This document shows, one piece after another, positions 1 through 9,026 of a stretch of 64,000 nucleotides of DNA. The notes beneath the pieces are model-generated. The model saw only the letters and a list, made by a program, of their open reading frames with translations. It ran no database searches and had not been told where the DNA came from. A program made the translations under genes and the position numbers. Numbering within the stretch: position 1 is the stretch's first letter; every line of letters begins with the position of its first letter. The stretch lies in assembly GCA_937625935.1 (NCBI GenBank), contig OW569349.1, forward strand, positions 1 through 64,000, given 5' to 3'. This DNA is from Tetramitus jugosus. Taxonomy: Eukaryota; Heterolobosea; Eutetramitea; Acrasida; Vahlkampfiidae.

Positions 1-821
1 CCAACCCAAACCCAAACCCAAACCCAAACCCAAACCCAACCCCAAACCCAAACCCAAACCCAAACCCACCAACCCAAACCCCAAACCCACCCAAACCCAA
101 ACCCAACCCCAAACCCAAACCCAAACCCAAACCCAAACCCAAACCCAAACCCAAACCCAAACCCAAACCCAAACCCAAACCCAAACCCAAACCCAAACCC
201 AAACCCAAACCCAAACCCAAACCCAAACCCAAACCCAAACCCAAACCCAAACCCAAACCCAAACCCAAACCCAAACCCAAACCCAAACCCAAACCCAAAC
301 CCAAACCCAAACCCAAACCCAAACCCAAACCCAAACCCAAACCCAAACCCAAACCCAAACCCAAACCCAAACCCAAACCCAAACCCAAACCCAAACCCAA
401 ACCCAAACCCAAACCCAAACCCAAACCCAAACCCAAACCCAAACCCAAACCCAAACCCAAACCCAAACCCAAACCCAAACCCAAACCCAAACCCAAACCC
501 AAACCCAAACCCAAACCCAAACCCAAACCCAAACCCAAACCCAAACCCAAACCCAAACCCAAACCCAAACCCAAACCCAAACCCAAACCCAAACCCAAAC
601 CCAAACCCAAACCCAAACCCAAACCCAAACCCAAACCCAAACCCAAACCCAAACCCAAACCCAAACCCAAACCCAAACCCAAACCCAAACCCAAACCCAA
701 ACCCAAACCCAAACCCAAACCCAAACCCAAACCCAAACCCAAACCCAAACCCAAACCCAAACCCAAACCCAAACCCAAACCCAAACCCAAACCCAAACCC
801 AAACCCAAACCCAAACCCAAA
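1..821. repeat. Telomere, (CCCAAA)n on + strand = (TTTGGG)n G-strand
   Basis: Seen: about 135 tandem copies of CCCAAA run from base 1 and stop abruptly at 821. From about 121 inward the array is perfectly regular. The outer 120 bp contains irregular units (CCCAACCCC, CCCACC). The C-rich strand reads 5' to 3' into the chromosome, as expected for a left telomere. The unit TTTGGG differs from the common TTAGGG by one base. Irregular outer units could be real variant additions or read errors at a contig end. Confidence 0.95.
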
Positions 822-1750
822 TGAACTTTCTTCCCAAAAATCAAAAATTTCATTCGAATTCAAAACAGAACCGATCTATCATCTAAAATCTGATCAAATA
901 AGATAAATGGAAGTTAAACCACTCGCCCCATTTCTATTTCCATCATTTGACATTCACTCCTCAGCTTTTGTCCAAAACAGAAATCTCCTCATAAAAAGCT
1001 CAACATCTGGAAAGCTTAGAGGCAATCAAGTGAGTCATATACACGTTTTACATGTAATCATTTCTATTTCTCTTCAGTAATGACAGGTTGTGTCTGGGTA
1101 TTCAACTCTGCATCCAAGGAAGTCTGAATAATAGAAATATATTTCTCTCACGAGCCAATCTCACTCCAAAATAGTATTTTCTGCAATATTTCTCAGTCAA
1201 TTACGTTCATAGGTATGAATTCTTATCAACAAGCAAGATCTACTCTTATTTTATGAAGATTGGGTCTGGACTATTACTCTGCACTCATCTTACGAACTGA
1301 GAAGTTTAAATCTCATTCTGCCTGTCAAATATGTCAAAATATTCCCTTCAAGAATGAAATCTCTCGTTCATCATCAATAATTCGGTACAAATTAGTTGAT
1401 TTCTCCAGTTCAAGAGTGTTTCATATGATTCACAAAATGAAATTCAAAAAATGAGCCTATTCGACCTAAACTATTTCATTCAACAATGAAATATCTCAAT
1501 TTTATCCGTAATATCTCTAAAACCGGTGATAATCTTCAGGTCAAGAGAATTTTAAGTCAATCAAAAGCCAGAGCACCGAAATGCAACTCAATATGTCAAA
1601 CAACAACAAAAAAGAACAGAAATAACTGAATTAATGCTTCAAATGAATACTAGAGGTCTAAAATTTCAGTCTAAAATCTGTAAAAACTGTTCTCTTATCA
1701 TACAGTCCAGTGATAATCTCAAGCTTTTCTGAAAAATCCTTTCATAGAAG

Positions 1751-1825
1751 TCTGTTGCAGTTTTTATCCTGTTGCAGAGAAAATCTGTTAGTTACAGCAG
1801 GGAGCGATCGTCTCTTCGAGATGAT
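1751..1825 (+). repeat. Subtelomeric hairpin module, copy 1
   Basis: Imperfect copy of the module at 2466-2542. Both begin with CTGTTGCAG, followed by a second CTGTTGCAG or CTGTTGCAGA, then an AAATCTGTTA box and an ACAGCA box, and end in a hairpin. Here the stem is ATCGTCTC (1807-1814) with GAGATGAT (1818-1825) around loop TTC, 8 bp with one G-T pair. No promoter is obvious, so RNA function is an inference. Confidence 0.55.
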
Positions 1826-1893
1826 AGAGTTTTAATCCTGTTAAATCCTGTTAGAGCTCGTTGAGATGAAGTATTTGTACTGAAAATTCCTTC

Positions 1894-1936
1894 GGGTTGG
1901 GTCTAGACTTATGACATGAACCCCAAACTCAAACTC
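1894..1936. repeat. Degenerate head-to-head telomeric tract
   Basis: GGGTTGGGT at 1894-1902 is followed 16 bp later by AACCCCAAACTCAAACTC at 1919-1936. A G-rich and a C-rich telomere-like tract therefore face each other across a short spacer. Confidence 0.5.
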
Positions 1937-2465
1937 AAAACTCTCCCATATTTAGACAATCCTCTTCCATAAAAGGCAATATTTTGTCGGTTCAGAAGCG
2001 AATATAAAGTCCCAAACCCAAAACCCACCCCCCCAGAAGAAGAACTTTCCCAAGATTTTCAGTCTATAACATTCGTAAAACTGAATTGGCGTTCAACAAA
2101 GCTAGTACTCTCGATTTCTGACGGGTTGAGTCTGGCGTTTCAACTATAAACTCGATTCACATTTGAAACTTGACTATTTCACTGTCTTACAGGATTTTAA
2201 ATCGAAAAGTCTCAATAATAGATAAAACATCTGATCCTACAGTGATTATTTGATAAAAACTCTCGATTTTATCCAGAAAAACACTAAATCAAGTCAGTCA
2301 AAATTTCTGAAAAATCAGGTACTCAGAAACTGAGGCAAAAAATAAAGTTGGAAGATAATTATGTTAAAAATGATCAAATACTGTCTCAATACCCTGATTC
2401 AAAACAAAGAAATCATGTTTCACTCGTACGTCTTACCCCCAGTATAGAATCAAAGTCATCTAAAA

Positions 2466-2542
2466 TCTGTTGCAGTTTTAACACTGTTGCAGATAAAAAT
2501 CTGTTAAATACAGCACAGATATATCGGCTCTACGAGCCGATA
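2466..2542 (+). repeat. Subtelomeric hairpin module, copy 2
   Basis: Second copy of the module at 1751-1825, about 715 bp further in. It ends in a perfect 9-bp stem, TATCGGCTC (2522-2530) with GAGCCGATA (2534-2542), loop TAC. Compared with copy 1, a T-A pair has become G-C and the G-T pair has become G-C, so pairing is kept while sequence changes. Confidence 0.55.
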
Positions 2543-2655
2543 AAGCTCAAATCGAGTTGAAAACCACGCTAATCTCTTCATCTCATCTATCTGAAGCTCA
2601 TAGAGCAATAAAAAATCTCAAAAAAAAATTACCATATAAGGAAATCGTTTCCTTA

Positions 2656-2700
2656 GGTTGGGGAATCCTGGATGTATCCCCAAACCCAAACCCAACCCCC
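2656..2700. repeat. Degenerate head-to-head telomeric tract
   Basis: GGTTGGGGA at 2656-2664 faces TCCCCAAACC at 2677-2686, which continues as CCC/AAA repeats to about 2700. The arrangement matches the tracts at 1894 and 3020. Confidence 0.55.
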
Positions 2701-3019
2701 AGAGTCAATGAATATGTGAAAGAGTAAGAGAGAAATCTAATTCAGTTGTTAGATCTGAAATACCATCTAAATCAACTGATCTGTTAACTCGTAGTTCTGA
2801 AAAACGATTTTACTGAGCAAATGATTTTTTTTTGACCAAAAGCCAAAAAAAAAAGCTTTTTTTTACATGAAGCAGTTTTTATACTCGAAAAAATGACTTG
2901 TTTTTATGATTGAGACAAGAGGGTATGTCGTTACATGCTCAACTCAACCTACATCTTCCGCATTTTTTGTGCTCTTTCTAACAACACCAGCAGCATGGCT
3001 TGAAACCGCCTGGAAGTCT

Positions 3020-3065
3020 GGTTTGGGTCGTAGTATAATTACCACCCAAACCCAAACCCAAACCC
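3020..3065. repeat. Head-to-head interstitial telomeric repeat
   Basis: GGTTTGGGT (3020-3028) is a perfect 9-bp inverted partner of ACCCAAACC (3044-3052) across a 15-bp spacer. The C-rich side continues as three CCCAAA units to 3065. This is the cleanest of three such tracts in the subtelomere. Confidence 0.6.
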
Positions 3066-3176
3066 TTCACACTCGCTCCCCCCTGAAAATTGTTGCAACC
3101 CCTACACCATACAAATTCAGCTCATAAAATTCGTTGGTGTCACACAAACCCAAACAAATCTTTCACCCCAATTGAG

Positions 3177-4677
3177 ATGTCATTGAAGGTAAGTGCTGAT
3201 GTTTGGCATGACATATTCACTTTCATTCCAATGCATGAACCACAGCTACACGACTTGATGCTTGTATGTAAACCCTTTTTTGATGTTTTATCAAAAATGG
3301 ATCAAGTCAAATGTTGTCAATTAGCTGCACACTTGGAACAAAGAATAGAGCATATTTATGAGCTTCCCTCATTGGACTTCTTAAAAACACCACAAGCGAG
3401 AAAGATAATGAAAGCACAAATGCGATTCTTAGGGTTTAATCAACTTTTGGATCGTGTATCATATCTGGTTCATTGAAAAGGTTGATTTTCAGTGTTTTGA
3501 AGTGGAAACATTAATATCAGATCTGAAAACATTATTTAGTAGATTGGATGATCTGACTGAAGAACAATGTCCAAATGTTGGAGAAATATGGACTTTATTA
3601 GAGAAATGCGAGAATTATTGTACGAAACGTTTCGAAAATCATGCAACACTTGTTCAGAGTTTCAAACCACAACGAGATTATATTGTTGACAGTGTTGCAG
3701 CTAAATGCTACTCGCTAATTATCGAACAGCAACTAAAAGATATCAACATAGATTATTGTATTTGAGTGCTGCAAACTATGGATTCTGGAATGATGAAGAG
3801 CCACATATTCTCGAATACATTCCAGAATCTCCAAAAACAGATGAGGAGATCGTACTGAAGTGCCTGCAGAACGATGGATATGCTTACATTTATGTTGATG
3901 AATCGTTCGCACATGACAAAATATTCAGATGACGAAGCAATGATATCATCTGCAGTAGAAGTGGATGCAGCTTTTATCGAGAACGCATCTGAGAAACTAT
4001 TGAATGACAGAGAGTTCCTTCAAAGAATAGTTACTGTTGAACCATACTGTCTGGAATACTTGCCGTTGATCGCAAGGAATGACAAAAGGATTGTGATAAA
4101 AGCGATTCGAGAGAATCCAGTCGTGGTGGAATTCGTGTCAGAGGAACTGAAAAATGATCGAGACATTGTAATGCGTTGTATGAAACATGAATTAGCATCT
4201 GTGGCTTTAAATCATCTTCCTGAATACTGGAGAGATGACTATGATGTTATTTTGACGGCTGTGACAAATTGTGGTCCAGCTTTACATTACGCCTCTGAGC
4301 CATTACGAAACAATACAACTCTTGTTGAAGCTGCAATCGAACATGGACAGTATTCTGTAATTGAATACTTGTCAGATGAGCTCAGAAATTGCAAAAGTTT
4401 AATGATGAAGCTAATTGTGGCATTTCCGGGAAGTACCTTACTGTTGGATGTGTCTGCTGATCTTAAAAATGATCTGGAGGTTGTATGGACTGGTGTTAAT
4501 ACAATGCATGAAGAAGAATATTTTTGTGAATACACTTCAGAGAATATCCAGAACAAAGTGCAAGAAATACAGAAATTGAATTCAGAAAAATCGATCAAAG
4601 CAGCAATTGAAGAACTCTGGAGACAATTCACAGATGGAAAGCAGGACATGAGCCAACCTTTCAATGAGTATAATTGA
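3177..4677 (+). pseudogene. F-box-like / DUF4116-repeat protein, frameshifted
   Basis: Seen: four overlapping open stretches in changing frames (3177-3476, 3454-3765, 3705-3932, 3874-4677) read as one protein if three frame changes are allowed. The N-terminus (ADVWHDIFTFIP, then LMLVCKPFFDVL) looks like an F-box. From about 3770 on, roughly 45-residue units with an LEYxP or Y(A/I)SEx(L/E)(R/K)ND signature and a following (I/V)V-x-AA(I/V) helix repeat at least six times, typical of DUF4116 proteins that are numerous in Naegleria and some giant viruses. No GT-AG pair explains the joins, so I call it a pseudogene; indel errors near the contig end are the alternative. If intact it would be a repeat-scaffold, perhaps a ubiquitin ligase adaptor (inference). 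Confidence 0.7.
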
Positions 4678-4873
4678 ATTGTGAGTTGTAGGCTTGAAGT
4701 CTGGAGAATTCCTTGATAGCCGTAATAAACATGTTCCTCCAACTGTTTTGGATCGGCCGGTGGCAAAAAAGTAAGCGGGTGAGGTCAATCACAACAGTCC
4801 ACAGTCCACGACCTCTTCTCCACACACAAAAGTCGCGAAAAATGGCCTTGTACCATTTCTCGTTTTTCCAAAG

Positions 4874-5653
4874 TTGTCACCAAGAATGCAAAGGAGTGGG
4901 AGTGCCGATTTAATACACAGTTACAACATTACAGAAAATTCACCAAAACCAATATCCATTTGTGTGGATGTGAGAAGGAATGAGATTATCACCACCTCTA
5001 TGTTTGAAGGTGTCTTTGTGTACAACGTCAAAGGTGAATGCCTCCGTTTCAGTCCCACAGTGATGCGTTATATTGGTCCAAGTGTTGTGAATTCTAGTGG
5101 AGATGTGTTTGCTCCAAGCAATGGAATGTATATCATGAAACTGGATTCAAAATTGGCCACAAGTGTGACTTCATTTGGTGAGAAGGGAGATAAACCTGAT
5201 CAGTTTAAATGTGCCAATATTTTAGCAGTTGACAACAATGATAACATTTATGTGGGAGATAGAGACACGGACAAGGTTCAAGTTTTTAGACCAGATTTCT
5301 CCTTACTTCATATAATTGATCCACTTGAAGAGGCAGTTAAACGGTCCAGAAAACACAGCATAAGTGATATTGCCATCTATAATAATAAGATATATGTGTG
5401 TGATTCAAATCGAGTACGAGTGTATAGTCTCGATGGCAAGTATCTGTTTCAATTCAAAGTCAAAGCACCTATCACTGATTTAGAGGCAGCTGAACTGTGC
5501 TCAACTCAAAAGCATAGAGAAGCAAGTGGAATGACCATAACCAACCAGGGTGAATTGATTATATCTGATCGGTTTCAAAACTGCATTCAAGTTTTTGATG
5601 CTTACACTGGTGGTTTTATTGCTAGATTTGGTACGAGCAATGGAGGCTGTTAA
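4874..5653 (+). CDS. NHL-repeat beta-propeller protein, C-terminally cut
   Basis: 259 residues. Repeats of the type D-x-x-x-N-x-I-Y-V-G/C-D ... V-Q-V-F/Y ... G are visible near residues 115-140 (DNNDNIYVGDRDTDKVQVF), 168-190 (NNKIYVCDSNRVRVYSLDG) and 220-250 (QGELIISDRFQNCIQVFD), as in NHL propellers. There is no enzyme domain, signal peptide or membrane segment. The last blade ends at FGTSNGGC with the stop inside an 18-bp palindrome (5653-5670), where a normal protein would continue, so the gene may be truncated at a rearrangement. The start is chosen as the first ATG of the open frame. NHL blades usually bind protein or RNA; no partner is inferable. Confidence 0.6.
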   Translation: MSPRMQRSGSADLIHSYNITENSPKPISICVDVRRNEIITTSMFEGVFVYNVKGECLRFSPTVMRYIGPSVVNSSGDVFAPSNGMYIMKLDSKLATSVTSFGEKGDKPDQFKCANILAVDNNDNIYVGDRDTDKVQVFRPDFSLLHIIDPLEEAVKRSRKHSISDIAIYNNKIYVCDSNRVRVYSLDGKYLFQFKVKAPITDLEAAELCSTQKHREASGMTITNQGELIISDRFQNCIQVFDAYTGGFIARFGTSNGGC

Positions 5654-5670
5654 TGTTGACTAGTCAACAT
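5653..5670. repeat. Perfect 18-bp palindrome at a gene junction
   Basis: ATGTTGACTAGTCAACAT equals its own reverse complement. It overlaps the stop of the NHL gene on the + strand, and an open frame on the - strand (5897 to 5664) also ends inside it. Confidence 0.8.
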
Positions 5671-6041
5671 AGGGTGCTCACAAATGGCAATGCCCTATTC
5701 ACAAATATACCTCCATACAAGTAATTGATGTTTCCAACTGAGAAGATCCTGGTAGAGCCATGCTTATCACGCCAACACACCATTTGTTGGTGGTGGGAGT
5801 TTTTAGTATCTTCCCTTGTTTTTGTTGCATAGTACTTAACCAAGTCTATCGATTCCTGCTTTTGTTGTGAGAAGGAAGAAGGTATTGTGATAGACATAAC
5901 CTGAACTCAAGAGTTTATTCAAGAACAGTCACTCTTCCTGTAACTTTTCTCTTGACTTGTCGACCATTTTTTGAGCAACTACATCATAAGGCATCATAAG
6001 GATATTGATCCAAGTAATTAGAGAAAATAGTGAGTGCTTGC

Positions 6042-7070
6042 TTATAATCCCTTCAAGTGAAAGAAAGCCCTAGAGTACTCGAACCAAGTATCATTTTCTT
6101 TTGCGACATCCTGTGACAAATCCTGGGTCCATTCATCTGTGTTTCTGGATTCTCCCAGTTCATAGATGGACAGATCATTCGATGTCTCTATAGGACGTAA
6201 GTAGAAGAAATCTTTCATGGTTTGATAAACATCGTGAGTCACCATAATTCTTGTACCCCAAGTCTCATTCAAATGACATGCAGTGTGGGATTCAGTTGCT
6301 GCTCGCCCAACCACTGTGAATATTTTGGTTGATTCAGAGCCGATGTTTCCATAGAATGATGGACCAGAACTCAATCCGATTTGAATGTCCAAAAGTGGTA
6401 AACCTTTCAATCTCCAAATCTCTTGCAAACCTAGAGCAGCTCTCTGACAGCCAAGAGCAGTTTTTACCGCTCTGATTCGGTGGTCTGATTGAGCTATTAA
6501 GGTGTTCCAAGCGATGACGGCATGGGAGTGTGTGTGAGACACCAACTGAGCATTTGATTCTCTCACTTTATCCTTGGGCCAATTGAAGTAATTTGATAGT
6601 CTCAGCCAGTGCTGACAACCTCTTCAATGGAGCCATTAAACAGAAAGATGCCACAAGAGATATTATAACTCCCAGTAGTAGCAATACAAATGTTAGGCCA
6701 ACTAGGATTCCAACATCAATTTTGAAATCTCTAAAGAAGAGATCTCTCGGTAGAGCTTGCAATATGAGCCAATCCAAACCGTACTGATCTTTTAGCTCCC
6801 CAATGTTAAGCAGAAAATATCTTTGTTGAAACTCAAATATTCCATAAGCTGTTGATCCCATCTTCTCAGTTGGTGGCAGAATTTTGACCTGGAATAGCTC
6901 AGCATTTTCTTCATGAGTTCATTTTCACCAGTGCTTCCATCCAACCTCTTAATGGTCGAACCATCATTGGTGTAAACCAAAAACTTAGGATCGCTCGTGC
7001 TAATCAAGTGGCCGGTTGAACGCTCAATAATAACAATTTCGCTCGACCATTCAATCGATTTCTGATTCAA
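6042..7070 (-). pseudogene. Receptor-type class III nucleotidyl cyclase, decayed
   Basis: Three minus-strand frames join in order: 7070-6792 (extracellular sensor-like, with a GLDWLILQALP-type dCache ending just downstream), 6861-6568 (one strong membrane segment, about VGILVGLTFVLLLLGVIISLVASFCLMAPL, then a HAMP-like start) and 6566-6042 (C-terminal half of a cyclase homology domain: IQIGLSSGPSFYGNIGS, then FTVVGRAATES). The first half of the cyclase domain, including both metal-binding Asp motifs, is missing, and the usual GDxVNxASR has become GRAATES. This is therefore not a working cyclase. Many intact relatives exist in Naegleria genomes (family knowledge). A second cyclase fragment lies at 24.0-24.9 kb on the other strand. 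Confidence 0.75.
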
Positions 7071-7284
7071 GAATAGTGAGATAGCTTCTGTTGATTATTG
7101 GGTGATGTACTGGAGAATGAGATGTCTGAGCACGAAACTATTGTCAGTAAGGTCTGTAAATTCATCGTCCAAATAGCTATTTAGTTTTATTAAGTTTCGA
7201 ATAACAACACATAAACTCAATATCATTGAAATACGGTCTCTTATATCATTGATATAGCCTATATAATGGGTATGCACCAAGTAT
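7071..7284. other. Spacer, nothing recognised
   Basis: AT-rich stretch between the cyclase remnant and the divergent kinase gene. A short minus-strand frame (7095-7280) shows no family feature. Confidence 0.5.
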
Positions 7285-8670
7285 TCAAATTATAGTATCA
7301 TAGTAGAATAAGAAATTAGATTCTTCTATTGGACAGTCTTGCTGCTCTGTTAGTGAATTCATAGCTTGTCGTAACATGTTGACATCAACACTATCATCCA
7401 CATTTGTCTGTGTGATACCTTCCAGCTCACGAGCTGCATTGGCTGCATCCTCAAATTTCGTTCTATTTCCTATATTACATGCTCTCAGAATCCATTCATA
7501 GAGGTGTTTTGATATCTTGTTACTTTCTTCAGGATGTGTCTCACAAATACAAGTAACACATTCTGCCATCACTTTTCCTAATGCAAATATATCTACTCTA
7601 AAAGATGTGCTGCGCGACCGTTTATCACGATACTTCTCAGTTTGCCACATTCCTTTATCTCCCACATGAGCTAATCCTCCCAAATCTATCAACCGTACCG
7701 ATATATTTTCTCCATTCATAGTAAAAGCAATATTATCTGGTTTTATGTCACCGTGTACTGATCTATGATATGAATGCAGATGGTGCACACACGATACTGC
7801 TCCATGTACAATAGAAACTATACTGTACAGTGACATCTGTTCTTCTCTTTTCTGAATTTTTCTCAACAAGTTTCCCAAAGTGTCACCACAATAATTGAGA
7901 ACAATAAAGAATCTGGGTTTAAATCTAAGTTCCTCATCATAGCAAATCCAATATGCATCTATAATTGCATTATAATGATTATTGGGACGATATGTAAAAT
8001 TAAAAACCTTCCATTCCTTAAAGAAATTATCAAATGGGTCCGTTTGATCAATTTTGAAAGGGTCTAAAGTATGAACTAACTCCTTTTCTACAACAAGCAG
8101 ATTGTGAACCTCTTCTAGAAAGTGTTGAAATATATCACCAACACTTCGTTCAACAGTGTCCGCTTTCTTGATATAAAATTCTTTTCTGGCATAAACCGTA
8201 TTGGGATCACCCTTCTTTTTTACTAGTTGTACTCTACCAGCACCTCCAGATGATACATTATCGTTCACAGGCCCAACACTAACATAATTATCATCACCTC
8301 TTGGTTGTATCAACTCATTATAAATATTCTGCTTGTTACATATCTTGATAACCCTATTCAGGAGATTAACTATGTCTTTTTTCATGTTTTCATTGATTTT
8401 TTGCAACATAACGAGCTCAATCACCACCTTATTCATGCTCTGATTCGAGTAGATTTTATTTCGTTCGAGTTCAATAGGAACCTTGATTGGGATTTTTCTG
8501 TCAACTATTACTTGAGTAAGATGATCAATTATCCAAAAAATAGCGCTGTTATGGGTATCATCATAGGTGATTAGTTGAAAGCCAAACCTGTTGTCCCAGA
8601 TTGTAGATGAACGATATTCGTCAATCTCTTTTAGATTGAACTTAATTTCGAGTGCGCGAATGTCGTTCAT
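7285..8670 (-). CDS. Divergent Ser/Thr-type protein kinase, paralogue of 20886-22229
   Basis: 461 residues. The open frame extends upstream to 8889, but I place the start at 8670 (MNDIRALEI) because it aligns with the start of the paralogue at 20886. The N-terminal ~130 residues are unassigned. Kinase landmarks: Gly loop VSSGGAGRV, beta-3 Lys in VYARKEF, catalytic HGDIKPDN (HRD with R to G), metal site IDLGG (DFG with F to L), a TEKYRDK segment in place of APE, then VDIFALG. The key Lys and both Asp are kept, so activity is possible. No membrane segment. Both paralogues end in an ESN(F/I)LF motif. The substrate is unknown. The promoter lacks a clean CAACGCAA box, though GGCGTTGGTTGCAAC occurs at 8775-8789. 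Confidence 0.7.
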   Translation of the reverse strand: MNDIRALEIKFNLKEIDEYRSSTIWDNRFGFQLITYDDTHNSAIFWIIDHLTQVIVDRKIPIKVPIELERNKIYSNQSMNKVVIELVMLQKINENMKKDIVNLLNRVIKICNKQNIYNELIQPRGDDNYVSVGPVNDNVSSGGAGRVQLVKKKGDPNTVYARKEFYIKKADTVERSVGDIFQHFLEEVHNLLVVEKELVHTLDPFKIDQTDPFDNFFKEWKVFNFTYRPNNHYNAIIDAYWICYDEELRFKPRFFIVLNYCGDTLGNLLRKIQKREEQMSLYSIVSIVHGAVSCVHHLHSYHRSVHGDIKPDNIAFTMNGENISVRLIDLGGLAHVGDKGMWQTEKYRDKRSRSTSFRVDIFALGKVMAECVTCICETHPEESNKISKHLYEWILRACNIGNRTKFEDAANAARELEGITQTNVDDSVDVNMLRQAMNSLTEQQDCPIEESNFLFYYDTII

Positions 8671-9026
8671 GTTGTGTTTTTTTCTGATGATTAGGATTCG
8701 AACCGAATAAAAATCAGCCAAAGGACTTTTCGGTTTCACCCCACAATCTCCGCCTCCAATTTTCATTTTTCCGTTTGGCGTTGGTTGCAACAATGTTGGA
8801 GATACGAAACGGTCGCTCTTCAACTTATCGGACATTTGGACATATCTCCGTGGTGCTGGATGCTCCACCGCTGCGAAAAACGCCGTCAAGTTTTTTTAAA
8901 CCAAGAAAGCAAAAACAAACTACTTTCAGCAATCGTTATTTCAGGACCCAAGAAGACATTTCATGACTATTGACAATGCAGAAACAGACCAATTTTAACC
9001 CAAGTGAGTGATTCAAGACTCAACTA

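Larger units (their letters stand above)
822..3176. other. Gene-poor subtelomeric region
   Basis: No convincing coding region is seen; the short open frames here (for example at 1260-1454, 2348-2560 and 2906-3127) show no family features. The stretch is AT-rich with poly-A/T runs near 2826-2870. It contains scattered degenerate telomeric tracts (2011-2035, 2678-2700, 3044-3065, 3145-3155), a recurring GGGTCTGGAC-like word (near 1091, 1260, 1896 and 2124) and a duplicated hairpin module, annotated separately. It looks like decayed subtelomeric repeat DNA. Confidence 0.75.

Noticed and set aside
1-821. Possibility that the repeat array is a CRISPR or satellite
   Set aside because: The unit is 6 bp without spacers and lies at the very end of the sequence; a telomere is the simple reading.
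7285-8889. Longer kinase starting at 8889
   Set aside because: The paralogue at 20886 begins at the position matching 8670, and the extra 73 residues have no counterpart.
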